The position numbers were made by a program, and so were the translations under genes. The notes beneath the pieces were generated by a model, which worked only from the letters and a program-made list of their open reading frames with translations, was not told the DNA's origin and did no database searches. From Mucilaginibacter sp. (GTDB taxonomy: Bacteria > Bacteroidota > Bacteroidia > Sphingobacteriales > Sphingobacteriaceae), in assembly GCF_028288185.1 (NCBI RefSeq), contig NZ_JAQBOF010000019.1:1-64000 (forward strand): 64,000 bases of DNA, written 5' to 3'. Below are positions 43,750 to 54,900 of the stretch, piece after piece (position 1 is the stretch's first letter; every line of letters begins with the position of its first letter).

Positions 43750-46700
43750 ATGTTAAAATATATATATATTATACTAGTTCTACTGGTTGGAATGATGGGG
43801 TTATCCTTTAAGTCCAGCGCACAAGCCCCTATCGTAGTCAGAGGGAAAGTAACTGATAAAGGCGGTCAGCCTTTACCGGGAGTTACAATAACTGAAAAAA
43901 ACAATGAAGGCCGTATTGTAAACGGCGTATTAACCAATGAATCAGGAGATTACCAGATAAAAATACAAAATCAGGCAGACTCATTAAGGTTTAGTATGAT
44001 TGGTATGCGTGCGATAACCAGATCTTTAAAAGGCGTACAGATTATCAATATTAAACTGTTAGATGATGGCTCTGAACTGGCCAGTGTGGAGGTTAAGGCG
44101 CAGCCGAAAAAAAACTCGGGCGGTTTCTTAAATATCGATGCCAGGAATCAGACCGCCGCTATTAAAACTATCAACATGAAAGAGTACGAAGATGTACCGG
44201 TTACTTCTGTTGATCAACTTTTGGAGGGTAAAGCTGCCGGATTACTGGTCAGCATGAACTCTGCCGACCCCGGTGCAGGATCATCTATACAGATAAGGGG
44301 TGCTGTATCATTAGGATTGGGTAGCCAGCCACTGATAGTTGTTGACGATATTCCCTTTAAAACACCACTTGGTGCAGATTTGAATAGTACAGAAGGAATA
44401 AGCGCACTTGTAAATATTGCTCCTGCCGATATTGCTTCAATCGACATTTTGAAAGATGCCGCAGCTACTGCGTTATATGGTTCAGACGGAGCTAATGGTG
44501 TAATCAACATCCGTACTAAACGTGGCTCGAATGCACATCCTACGGTTTCAATATCAACAAATACAACGGTTAAAATACCACAAACAGCCTTGCCGTTGCT
44601 TAATGGTGACCAATATAAAACAATGATGCTCGAAGCTTATCAAAACAGGTTTGGAACGAGTGTAGATATAACGACATCAGACATAAGATTCTTATATCTT
44701 GAAAAAGGAAGCCTGGATTATGAAAATTATAATAAAAATACCAATTGGCAAAATGCTGTTAATGAGCGTGGGTTAACTCAAAATTATAATGCGCAAATTA
44801 TTGGTGGTGGCGAATCTGCCAGGTATAATATTAGTTTGGGTTATACAAATGACCAGGGCCCAATCATCAATACCGGCTTAAACAGGTTGAATGCAAGATT
44901 CAATTTTGATTATAAAATAGCAAATAACCTTCAGTTTCAGAGTGATTTCGCATATTCTGATCAGCTTAAAACACAGGCATACCTGGCAGTAAATACTGAC
45001 CAGAATAATACAGTTGGTTATCTTGCACTTCGTAAGGCACCGGTATTGCCAATATATACCCAGGATCAGTTTGGCAATGACCTGGCCACTTTTTATAACC
45101 CCATTACAGGTGCTTACCAGGCCGGCCTTATGAATCCGTTGGCATTAGCTGATAATAGTCTTAATAAGATCAGGGAAAACAGACTTGAGTCTTCAGTAGT
45201 TATACGTTATGCACCTATTAAGGAAATGCAAATTAATACCACTGTTGCTAACTCTTACTTAGGTTCGCAGCAAGACAAGTTTTTACCGCTTAGTGCCTCG
45301 GGTGTTGATTTTTACAGGCTAAATAACTTTAACCTCGTTGCTGGAAGTACTGATAATACTGGCCAGTATGTCCCTCTAAATTATTCAAAGATATTTATCA
45401 AAACTGATTTTGTTTATGATTTTACCAGGGGACTGGGATTAAATGACAAACATCAACTTCAAATGGGTGTTTATCCGCGATATACAGGCGAAAGCCAAAA
45501 AACACTGACATTTGACGGTACCGAAACACCGTCAGACTTACTTACCTCACCCTTCCCTACAGCCGTGAATAATAAAATTAAAACGGTAGATTATGTTAAA
45601 AGAGATGTATCTATAACCGCACAGACGTATTATTTATATGACGATCGTTATTCACTAAGCGCATCTTTATCACGTCAGGGCAGTTCATATTTCGGATCAA
45701 ATAACCGTTGGGGAAACTTTCCTGCATTTTCCGGATTCTGGCGCCCAACATCCGAACATTTTTTCCGCGCTCACGAAGATCGTTTTCAATGGCTTGAATC
45801 ACTTAAATTCAGGGGAAGCTGGGGTATTACAGGACGTAGCCCAAATGAAACTACATCAAGGCTAACATCGTTAACGTTTCAGGCCAGTTCTCCTTTTGCA
45901 GATATACAAGGTGTTACACCTCAAAACCTTGAACTTACCAATTTGCGTTGGGAAAAAACAACCTCAGTTAACCTGGGCATTGATCTGAATATGTTTAAAG
46001 GCAGGTTAAGCTTTACTACTGACTTTAGTAAAAATAAAACTGTAGATCTAATTCAGACACTTCAGGTTCCAACGTCTTCTGGCTATAACACTATTGTGGC
46101 AAACTCTGGAAGTTTATCGTCTAAGGTATGGGAGTTTGAAGTAACAGGTGTTCCTTTTAAAACAAAAGACTGGACTATTACAGCTTCGTTTAATGTTACT
46201 ACCTCTCAAACCAAAGTATTAGACCTTCCTGGTCACCAGCCCCTGATCCAGAACAATGTTCTTGATAATGGCCAATTTATAAGTATTGTAAATGAAGGTG
46301 ACCCAATTGGAACATTCTATGGTTTGAAATACCAGGGTGTTTACAGCCGTAATGAGGATGCATTTGTTAAGGGTCCAAACGGCAATTTCGTTACAGATTA
46401 TAATGGCAATAAAACACCCGTTCGCTGGCTAACTCCAACCGGCGATCCATTTGTTGGTGGCGATGCGCGTTATGCTGATTTAAATAATGATGGCGTAATT
46501 AACCAACAAGATGTTACCGCAATTGGAAACGCAAATCCAAAATATTACGGAGGTGCCCAATTAAGAGTTAAATACAAATCGTGGGAGCTCTTTACCATAT
46601 TTACTTTTAAACAGGGCTTCGATATTGAGAATTACTCAAAAATGATCACTACCAGTATGTACGATACCTATAATCAAAGCACAATTGTATTGAACAGGTG

Positions 46701-47034
46701 GAGAAAGCAAGGCGATATAACTGATGTGCCCAGAGCTGATTACGGCGCCGGTCATAATTTTGTAGGAAGTGACCGCTTTATTGAAGATGGCTCATATTTT
46801 AAGTGCAGCCAGCTAATCCTGTCGTATGATACGCCTCCTTCTCTTTGTAAGAGACTGGGTATTAAACGTTTAAAAGTATCGGGTACTATAAGCAATCCTT
46901 TTATTATAACTAAATATACCGGTATTGATCCAAGTGTTGGGCTTAATAGTAACAGTGTGTACTCATTTAATATAGATAAGGCGCTTACACCAAATCCTAT
47001 TACCTATAACCTTGGTGCAATAGTAAGTTTTTAA
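43750..47034 (+). CDS. SusC/RagA-family TonB-dependent channel (first pair)
   Basis: 1094 residues from ATG 43750; an upstream in-frame ATG at 43714 overlaps the FAS1 gene and is less likely. Signal peptide ends KSSAQ. Domains: carboxypeptidase-D regulatory domain (IVVRGKVTDKGGQPLPGVTI, ~25-105), plug (DQLLEGKAAGLLVS ... SIQIRGAVSLGLG, ~140-265), then a 22-strand barrel to LGAIVSF. There is no STN domain, so it is not coupled to a FecR regulator, in keeping with the SARP-type regulator at the head of the locus. SusD follows by 29 bp. Imports an unknown ligand in TonB-dependent fashion. Confidence 0.92.
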   Translation: MLKYIYIILVLLVGMMGLSFKSSAQAPIVVRGKVTDKGGQPLPGVTITEKNNEGRIVNGVLTNESGDYQIKIQNQADSLRFSMIGMRAITRSLKGVQIINIKLLDDGSELASVEVKAQPKKNSGGFLNIDARNQTAAIKTINMKEYEDVPVTSVDQLLEGKAAGLLVSMNSADPGAGSSIQIRGAVSLGLGSQPLIVVDDIPFKTPLGADLNSTEGISALVNIAPADIASIDILKDAAATALYGSDGANGVINIRTKRGSNAHPTVSISTNTTVKIPQTALPLLNGDQYKTMMLEAYQNRFGTSVDITTSDIRFLYLEKGSLDYENYNKNTNWQNAVNERGLTQNYNAQIIGGGESARYNISLGYTNDQGPIINTGLNRLNARFNFDYKIANNLQFQSDFAYSDQLKTQAYLAVNTDQNNTVGYLALRKAPVLPIYTQDQFGNDLATFYNPITGAYQAGLMNPLALADNSLNKIRENRLESSVVIRYAPIKEMQINTTVANSYLGSQQDKFLPLSASGVDFYRLNNFNLVAGSTDNTGQYVPLNYSKIFIKTDFVYDFTRGLGLNDKHQLQMGVYPRYTGESQKTLTFDGTETPSDLLTSPFPTAVNNKIKTVDYVKRDVSITAQTYYLYDDRYSLSASLSRQGSSYFGSNNRWGNFPAFSGFWRPTSEHFFRAHEDRFQWLESLKFRGSWGITGRSPNETTSRLTSLTFQASSPFADIQGVTPQNLELTNLRWEKTTSVNLGIDLNMFKGRLSFTTDFSKNKTVDLIQTLQVPTSSGYNTIVANSGSLSSKVWEFEVTGVPFKTKDWTITASFNVTTSQTKVLDLPGHQPLIQNNVLDNGQFISIVNEGDPIGTFYGLKYQGVYSRNEDAFVKGPNGNFVTDYNGNKTPVRWLTPTGDPFVGGDARYADLNNDGVINQQDVTAIGNANPKYYGGAQLRVKYKSWELFTIFTFKQGFDIENYSKMITTSMYDTYNQSTIVLNRWRKQGDITDVPRADYGAGHNFVGSDRFIEDGSYFKCSQLILSYDTPPSLCKRLGIKRLKVSGTISNPFIITKYTGIDPSVGLNSNSVYSFNIDKALTPNPITYNLGAIVSF

Positions 47035-47063
47035 GGATGTTTTTAAAAATTATTAAAGAAATT

Positions 47064-48632
47064 ATGAGAACTATAAAAAAAGGAATCTTTTACTTGCTGC
47101 TAACCACATTAACACTCGGCGGTGCATCTTGTAATAAACTTCTTGATGTTACTCCCAAAGGGATAATTTCATCAGACACGTTTTGGAAAAATGAGGGCCA
47201 GGCTGTAGCGGCAGTTGCGGGTATGTATGCAAATCTTAGCGTATCAAACCCCAATTTTGCTGTCGGTCAAACAAATTTTACTAACCTTTCTGCAACTTAT
47301 CTTACACCGCAGGAAGCTTATATTTATTGGGGCGAGATGCGGGGTGAGATTCTGGCTAATAATCCTACTAAAATGCCGGCAAATCAACTCAGTAAAGAAA
47401 ACGTTGATGCTTATCTAACTGCTCCCGGCGACCCAACTACACGTTATGCCGCGTTTTATAAGATAATTAATCAGGCAAACCTGGCAATTGCAAAAATACC
47501 GGATGTTACCAAACTGGACCCAAATTTCACCCCGCTGGAAGCACAACAATTAGTTGGCGAGGCTTATTTTATTCGCGCATTTTGTTATTTCTTACTGGCT
47601 CGAACATTTAAGGAAGTGCCGCTTATTTTAGATGCTTATACAAGAGATGATCAACCGTTTAATATCGCTAAATCAACTTCTGGTCAAATCTTTAGCCAGA
47701 TTATAACAGACCTGAACCTTGCCCAAAAGCAGCTGCCTGAATGGTACACAAGTTCGCTTTACCCAAGAATACGAGCCACCAAATACACCGCTCAAACAGT
47801 CCTTGCAGACGTATATCTATGGCAGGCGGCTGTGGCAAATAATCCGGCAGCGGCAAATACCATGTATGATAATGCAATTGCAAACTGCGAGTCGGTTATC
47901 AACTCAGGGCATTATTTTCTTTTACCCGGTGCTCAGTTTACTTCTATTTTTAATACCGGCAATACATCAGAGTCTATTTTTGAACAGTTCGCTAATAGTA
48001 CACTTAATAACCAATCTAGCAGTATGAATCAGTGGTTTCAGAGTAACCAACTCTGGATAGTAACCTTGAGTACTGATGCCTTATTTCAAAATGTGCCTGT
48101 TGCAGATTACCGGTCATACAGTACAACAACCAACGTAGGTTACAATACCACAACAAGGCTGGTTCAAAAATATCAGAATAATAACGCGCACTGGATTTTC
48201 TATCGGCTGGCCGAAGTATATCTTATGGAAGCCGAAGCGATTGCTCATAGATACCCCGACGATCTTACCAAATTACAACAAGCTTGTGACCTGGTTAATA
48301 ATGTTAGGGAACGTGCATACTATCCTATCCCTGCCCCCTGGCCGGTTGCTACCGCTTCATCAACTGCTGATATGGACAAGATACTTCTGGATGAACGGGC
48401 AAAGGAATTTATTGGCGAAGGGAAACGCTGGTTTGAACTAATGCGATTTGCATCACGCGACAATTTTGCCCATAAAGAGTACCTGACCGACAGAATTTTA
48501 AACTCAATAGGCGGTACTGATCAGTTAAAAATATCACCACGAATAAGTAATCCGGACAGCTGGTATCTGCCATTAAATACAGACGAGATATCCAGTAATC
48601 GCGCGCTTGTTCAAAATCCATATTATAAATAA
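47064..48632 (+). CDS. SusD/RagB-family lipoprotein (first pair)
   Basis: 522 residues from ATG 47064 (ATG 47037 would add 9). Lipoprotein signal ends GGASC then NK. Canonical SusD features are the N-terminal LLDVTPKGIISSDTFWKNEGQ, helical TPR-like repeats with AYFIRAFCYFLLARTF, and the C-terminal LLDERAKEFIGEGKRWFELMRF block that ends most RagB/SusD proteins, followed by WYLPLNTDEISSNRALVQNPYY. It pairs with the SusC ahead of it. Length is standard. Confidence 0.92.
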   Translation: MRTIKKGIFYLLLTTLTLGGASCNKLLDVTPKGIISSDTFWKNEGQAVAAVAGMYANLSVSNPNFAVGQTNFTNLSATYLTPQEAYIYWGEMRGEILANNPTKMPANQLSKENVDAYLTAPGDPTTRYAAFYKIINQANLAIAKIPDVTKLDPNFTPLEAQQLVGEAYFIRAFCYFLLARTFKEVPLILDAYTRDDQPFNIAKSTSGQIFSQIITDLNLAQKQLPEWYTSSLYPRIRATKYTAQTVLADVYLWQAAVANNPAAANTMYDNAIANCESVINSGHYFLLPGAQFTSIFNTGNTSESIFEQFANSTLNNQSSSMNQWFQSNQLWIVTLSTDALFQNVPVADYRSYSTTTNVGYNTTTRLVQKYQNNNAHWIFYRLAEVYLMEAEAIAHRYPDDLTKLQQACDLVNNVRERAYYPIPAPWPVATASSTADMDKILLDERAKEFIGEGKRWFELMRFASRDNFAHKEYLTDRILNSIGGTDQLKISPRISNPDSWYLPLNTDEISSNRALVQNPYYK

Positions 48633-48643
48633 TTAAGCCAGAA

Positions 48644-50320
48644 ATGATGAAGATGAAATATTTACATAAACTTTTGTGCTTATTACTAGGTACAATAGCG
48701 CTGTTCTCACTTTCGTGTAAACAGGAAACTGCCAGCCCTGCTCAGGTACTGGGGACAAATAATGGCGCCACGCTTATCAACATACTCAAAAATGATAAGC
48801 AATATTCAATATTATATACCGCGCTGTTATCAACCAATCTGGCCGACCCGCTGGGTATATACGGTAACATGACCTTGTTTGCTCCAACAAATGATGCTTT
48901 TAAATTATATTTTAAACGCAAGGGTATAGCAGATATTACCAAGGTAAACACTGATACACTTAAAAATTTGCTTAAATATCATATTTACAATGAGCAATAC
49001 GGTTCTGCCTATTTTGTGATGGGAACTTTGCCTACGCCAACTATTAATGGTAATTACATTCGTTTTGATATTTCGGCCGGTTTAAGTAAAACCAAACTAA
49101 ATGGTGCGGTAACAGTTAATCAGCTTGATGTTATTGGTAGCAACGGTGTTCTCCATTCAATAAATGATGTACTTGAACCACCTTCGCAGAACCTTTATGA
49201 CTGGTTAAAAGCAAGGCCGGAATATTCTGTTATGCTTGAAGCTTTCGATAAAACCGGTAACTCAGACGAAATTCTGAAAAAAGTAGAAACCGACCCAACT
49301 ATCATAAGGTACGGCCAGCCGCAAATGAAATGGCGCACGCTTTTCCTGGAAACAAATACGGTCCTTAAAAATGCCGGTATTAACTCGTTCGATGATTTAG
49401 CGAAAAAGTATTCTAACACCTATACAACCACTAAGAGCTATACCAATACGGCCGATTCGCTCAATATGTTCGTTCGCTTTCATGCATTGAATCAAAAGTA
49501 TTTTATTTCTGACTTTGGCGATGTGTTTAAAGAAAGCTACGCAACTGGCAACTTCCTGATCTTTAACAGCACAGGTGGGTTATCTATTAACAAACATATT
49601 GATGATGCAAGCAAATTACAGGTAAAAGTTGGCCTGGATGTTCCTAACAGTAATAACCTGGCAATAAATGGCGTTGTGAATTCTGTTTCATCAGTATTAA
49701 GTCTATATAAAGTTAAACCCATCACAGTTATTCAAAAATTTGCCGGCGAGCCGGCGGATAGAGTGATTATTTTGCCAAATGGAACAATCAGCGACTTTAC
49801 TACACAGTTTCCTAAATACCCTAATGACCCAACGGATCAGGCATTGTTTAAATGGATAAAGTGGGGGTACCCGGTTGGCACAACCTCACCACCGACGGGC
49901 AGGGGAGAATGGTCAGGCGATCTTGCGGTAAGTTTAACAGCGGTATTGCAGGGATTTTGGATTGAATTGACTACACCCTTGGTTTTCCCAGGCAGTTACA
50001 ATGTTTATCTTAATTATAGCGGGTTACGAAGAAGTACGGCGGCTAACGTTAATTATGCTTCTTTCAATTTCGATGGCAAGCAATTAGGAGATCTGGTTTC
50101 ACTCAATTTGAATGACAATTTAGATGCGTTGGGCGGAAGTACGGTTGGCCCAACGCCTACGGGGGTAACCACTTATTTTAATGATTATCAATATAGAAGG
50201 TTTATAGGTAAAGTGACCTTATCTACAACTAATACACATGTATTTAGGATGGATATGCTGCCTGCTTCTAATGTAACCGGTATGTGGTGGTATAATATTG
50301 AATTAGTACCGGTACCATAA
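48644..50320 (+). CDS. FAS1-domain (fasciclin) lipoprotein with C-terminal beta-sandwich
   Basis: 558 residues; lipoprotein signal ending FSLSC then KQ. One clear FAS1 domain (~35-185; MTLFAPTNDAFKLYF and VIGSNGVLHSINDVLEP), a second degenerate one (~190-370; NLAINGVVNSVSSVLSLY) and a C-terminal beta-rich part (~390-558; GFWIELTTPLVFPGSYNVYLNY) that resembles a galactose-binding-type sandwich. A nearly parallel layout is seen in the next gene, so the two are probably ancient duplicates. It follows SusD by 11 bp and is in the same operon. Likely surface ligand-binding or adhesive subunit. Confidence 0.83.
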   Translation: MMKMKYLHKLLCLLLGTIALFSLSCKQETASPAQVLGTNNGATLINILKNDKQYSILYTALLSTNLADPLGIYGNMTLFAPTNDAFKLYFKRKGIADITKVNTDTLKNLLKYHIYNEQYGSAYFVMGTLPTPTINGNYIRFDISAGLSKTKLNGAVTVNQLDVIGSNGVLHSINDVLEPPSQNLYDWLKARPEYSVMLEAFDKTGNSDEILKKVETDPTIIRYGQPQMKWRTLFLETNTVLKNAGINSFDDLAKKYSNTYTTTKSYTNTADSLNMFVRFHALNQKYFISDFGDVFKESYATGNFLIFNSTGGLSINKHIDDASKLQVKVGLDVPNSNNLAINGVVNSVSSVLSLYKVKPITVIQKFAGEPADRVIILPNGTISDFTTQFPKYPNDPTDQALFKWIKWGYPVGTTSPPTGRGEWSGDLAVSLTAVLQGFWIELTTPLVFPGSYNVYLNYSGLRRSTAANVNYASFNFDGKQLGDLVSLNLNDNLDALGGSTVGPTPTGVTTYFNDYQYRRFIGKVTLSTTNTHVFRMDMLPASNVTGMWWYNIELVPVP

Positions 50321-50343
50321 ATAACAATTCTATAAATTAATAT

Positions 50344-51879
50344 ATGAAAAGAATAGCGAAAATAGTTTTTTTACTAGCCCTGACCATAAGCTTCTTTGGG
50401 TGTAAAAAACAATTGAATCAGGATATAAACCCCCAATATCTGCAAAACGGAAGTTTATATGATTTTCTTAAAAAAGATCCTGAATTAACACAGTTTATAA
50501 GTCTTGCAAAAAAGACTGGTTACGACTCTGTACTAAGACAGACCCGGCTTTATACTGTACTTGCTGTAAAGAATGGCGGGTTCAGTAATATAGATACAAA
50601 TAACCTGATTTTGGTAAAGAGGGTTATAGGTATACATATCATTCCGACAGCAATATATAAGGAAAAAATGGATGCGCTGCGCTTACCCTCTATTTCGGGC
50701 AAGTATGTTAAATTTATTACTGCATCAGGAACAATTACTGCAAATTCTGTTGCTGTAAATGGTAGCGGCGACCGCCTCGTTAATGGCGTTGCATATAAAG
50801 TGCAAACAGCAATTATACCGCTACCGAGTATCTACGAAATAATTTCTACCGATCCCAATTATTCGCTTTACTATCAATACGTTCAAAATAGTTTTGCACA
50901 AGCGTTTGACCCGGTTAACAACATAATTACTAAATATGATTCGGTTGGAAAACCTGTTTATAAGCAACCTTATAAATACATTTTTACATCGCAATTTATT
51001 GGGTACAGTAAAATTGATAGCGAAAAGGTTGAACAAACGGTATTTATTCCGACAAACACTGTTGTAACCAACGTATTAGGCCTTATGCTTTCAGCACGAG
51101 GTGGCAACCAATCGTTGGTTATCCCTGCGTTAAGTAGCACTCATGCTGAAATAAATATTGGTGGCTACTTTTTTGGTGTAAACATTCCATATGCCGGCGA
51201 CTCAACGATCGTTAAAAATTATTTGTTTAGAAACACCATAGTTAATGGTATTATTTCAAGTCTTGCAGCCGGAACAAACACTTTTACCAGTAAAGATGGA
51301 AATACGTTCACGGTATCATCTGCCCAGGTCTCTGGCGAAGGGCTTGCCAGTAACGGCAAGTATTATATATTGAATGATATTACCTTACCAGGCTCGGCTT
51401 ATCGTAAAACTTTTATGTTTGAACCCAAAACAGACCTGCCCCCAAGTAACCCCGCAAATCCATTTGTTGCTTCGGGAGGTGCAAAATCAGCAGTTGTTTC
51501 AACAACCGCTAGTTCGGGTAGTATCGTAGACCGTTTTACTACATTTAATTTAAACAACGTAGGTGGGAGAATAGATTTCACATTCCCTTTTGTAACCAAA
51601 GGCGATTATCAGGTAGTATTAAGATATGTAACAGGTAATAGTGCCATTATAAACACCTTTTTTAATGGAGGCGTACCAACAACTTTACTGCAGGGCTTTG
51701 ACACCTCAAACAGATATACACAAGCAGCAAATCTAAGTATAGACCAACCATTGGGGCGTGTAACCGTAACCACCAATGGATCGGCTAAATTTTCTATTCA
51801 ATGCGCTAATAGCAGTCCACTTTCTACTAACGTATATAATGTACAGATAAACTCTGTTAAATTAATCCCAGTTGACTAA
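50344..51879 (+). CDS. FAS1-like lipoprotein with C-terminal beta-sandwich
   Basis: 511 residues; lipoprotein signal ending SFFGC then KK. The N-terminal ~150 residues follow the FAS1 pattern (SLYDFLKKDPELTQFISLAKKTGYD and GDRLVNGVAYKVQTAIIPLP) but the central TLFAP motif is weakened to YTVLAVKN. A second FAS1-like unit follows (~160-350; TVFIPTNTVV, ASNGKYYILNDITLPG). The last ~130 residues (DFTFPFVTKGDYQVVLRYVTG) form a beta-sandwich like that of the preceding protein. It lies 23 bp after that gene and directly before the second SusC gene. Function unknown beyond surface binding. Confidence 0.78.
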   Translation: MKRIAKIVFLLALTISFFGCKKQLNQDINPQYLQNGSLYDFLKKDPELTQFISLAKKTGYDSVLRQTRLYTVLAVKNGGFSNIDTNNLILVKRVIGIHIIPTAIYKEKMDALRLPSISGKYVKFITASGTITANSVAVNGSGDRLVNGVAYKVQTAIIPLPSIYEIISTDPNYSLYYQYVQNSFAQAFDPVNNIITKYDSVGKPVYKQPYKYIFTSQFIGYSKIDSEKVEQTVFIPTNTVVTNVLGLMLSARGGNQSLVIPALSSTHAEINIGGYFFGVNIPYAGDSTIVKNYLFRNTIVNGIISSLAAGTNTFTSKDGNTFTVSSAQVSGEGLASNGKYYILNDITLPGSAYRKTFMFEPKTDLPPSNPANPFVASGGAKSAVVSTTASSGSIVDRFTTFNLNNVGGRIDFTFPFVTKGDYQVVLRYVTGNSAIINTFFNGGVPTTLLQGFDTSNRYTQAANLSIDQPLGRVTVTTNGSAKFSIQCANSSPLSTNVYNVQINSVKLIPVD

Positions 51880-51907
51880 CCAATATGTCTATCCTAAATT
51901 AAGCAAC

Positions 51908-54900
51908 ATGCTAAGATATTTTTACCTTCTCATAATAATTATCGTTTACACAGGCACCGCCGTAGCCCAGCAAGCGAAACCACAGGACCAGATCAAAGTA
52001 CAGGGTATCGTTATAGATTACCTTACTTCTCAGCCTGTTAAAGGTGCATTAATCAACGTAAAAAACTCGCTTAAGAGTATAAATACCGGCAATGACGGTA
52101 AATTCGTTGTAAATGTTCCGTCTCAATATTCGGTGGTGGTAGTTTCCTTTCCAGGATACCAGCAAACAGAGTTTGCATTGCACGGAAAGGACCAGGTAAC
52201 TATCGTACTTACTCCTGAGGGAATTAACAATGGCGAGTCAACCGTTAGGCTGCCTTATTACACAGCCAACTCTAAAAATCTAAATGGTGCTTATACTATT
52301 ATCCAGAATACGGATGACAGGTACCGGGATATTTATCAAATGCTGCAAGGTACGGTGCCGGGGTTAGAAACCAATTCTTATTCGGGCGTACCCGGAGAAG
52401 GCATGAAGCTTAATATGCGCGGTGTACGCTCGTTGTACACTACTAATGACCCGCTTATAGTGCTTGACGGAGTACCAATAGTTAATCTTACTTCTACAAA
52501 TTCATTAACGCGTGGCAATGTTTTCAATTATCTGTCAACTATAAACGTAAAAGATATTGAGACAATTACTGTACTTCGGGATGTTTCGGCAGCAGGTATT
52601 TACGGATCAAGGGCCGCCAACGGAGCCATTGTAATTACTACAAAAGGTGGTACCAACGGTAAAACATTTTTGGATGTGTCTGCCCAGGAAAGTTATTCTC
52701 CGCGATTTAAAGAACTGCCTGTAATGAATGCAACTCAATACAAAGCATACCTGGCAAATAAGATTAATGCTTTTGGCCTTGACCAGCAAACCATTAACAC
52801 TACATTCCCATTCTTTAACATGAACCCTGCCAGTGCGGCTTATCTTCCTTACAGTAATAATACAGATTGGCAAAAGGTGGTATCGCGCAACGCAGTTAGT
52901 ACTGATTTCTATTTGAACCTGCGTGGTGGAGATGCGACATCAAAGTATGCCTTTAATGTAGGCTATAATGATGCAAATGGCAATATCCGCGGAACATCAA
53001 TAGGAAATTTAACAGCAAGGTTTAATCTGGATTTTAAGATACTTAAAGACTTTTATGCCGGTGCAAAAATTTCTTACATTAATACTAACAAAACATTGAT
53101 GGACCAGGGATATGAAGAAAGACTTAACCCCCTATATCTTGGCTTGACTAAGCCTCCTATCTTTTCCCCCTATGTACAAAGCAGCCCGGGAGTGAATAGT
53201 CCATTTTATACCCAGCCATCATATGATAATTTAAGTAACCCAATGGCTGTTGTAACAAATGTTGATAATGAAGTGAAAAATTACTGGATACTGGCAAGTG
53301 TTTATGGCCAATATAATTTTACAAATCACTTTAATACAAAACTTACCGTTACCCTTGACAGAAGGGGCCTTCAGGAAGACAGGTTTACACCCTCATTAGC
53401 AATTGTTCCGCAATACAACGATATCCGTTATGACCGTACTTCTGAAGAGCAAATGCAAAACAAGCAGGCGCTAACCATAGAGCATACATTAACATACGAA
53501 AAAGATGTAAGCTCATCTAGTCATATCCTGGTTTTTGGTGGTTATAACCTTGAACTTGGAAAATATACAAGCGGATATGGTATTGCAAGGCACTCAACCG
53601 ATGATCAGTTTCAAGGTTTGGGTGATGGCACACGCGTAAACTCAGACGGAGTGCGAGAGAATTATAATAACGTTTCGGTTTTTGTAAACGGCGAATATAA
53701 TTTCCGCGAAAAACTTTTCCTTAAAACTGGCGCACGTCTGGATGGCTCCTCAAAATTTGGTAAAGATGCCGATGGTTTGCGTATAGGATCAATTCCTTTT
53801 GCATTTCTTCCGTATACTGGCTTAACCTGGCGTGTTAAATCAGAGCCGTGGATGCATGACCTTAACCTGTTAGACGCGTTTAACATAAGAGGTTCATGGG
53901 GAATAACCGCTAACCAGGATATCCCGGTAAATGCACAATATTCTTTGTATGGATCATCATTTAATGGGCCTTATCCCGGCTTAGTGCCAATTTCTATCGG
54001 AAATAGCTCTTTGAAATGGGAAACCACTAACTCATGGAATTTAGGGACAGATTTAGCTATCCACAATACGCCTTTAACAATTCAGGTAGACTATTTTAAT
54101 AGTCGTACCAAAGACTTATTGGTTCCCATGCCGATATCAGGCCAGAATGGCCAGTCATTTTATTGGGCTAATGGCGGAACTATAAACAACCGCGGCCTTG
54201 AAGTAGGTATTACGGCGCGGGGCCATGCGGGCAATTTCATTTGGAATGCCGGGGTAAACATAGCCAGATACCAAACTAAAATATTAAGCCTTACCGGACC
54301 GGATTCATACATTGATGGAGCAAACGGATATTCATCCATTGCTGGTATTGGAAACCCGGCCGGCCTTATTTACGGAAACAAATATCTTGGTGTATTTTCA
54401 ACATCGGCCGAAGCATCAGCAGCTGGATTAACCACAGAATTAGGTACACCATACAAGGCAGGTGACATTCATTATCAGGACGTTAATGGCGACAAAATCA
54501 TTAACAACAAAGACATGCAGGTAATTGGTAATTCTAATCCTAAATTTTTTGGAGGCTTAAACGGGTCTGTATCTTATAAAGGGTTTGATTTACAAGCAAC
54601 TTTCTCTTACGTTTATGGAAACGATGTATTGAATGTTCTGCGCTCTAAATTGGAAGATGGGGTAGGTTATGAAAACCAGTCCGTACAAGCGCTAACCGCC
54701 TGGACAAGAGAAGGCGATGTTACAAATATCCCGCAAACGTTACAGGGTGATCCCGCCAGGAACAGAAGACCTTCTTCACAATTTATCGAAGACGGCTCTT
54801 ATTTAAAAATGCGGTCGCTTACAATAGGCTACACCTTTAAACAGAATAAAATTTACTTTATGCGCAGCGCACAAGTTTATCTAACTGGCTATAACTTGTT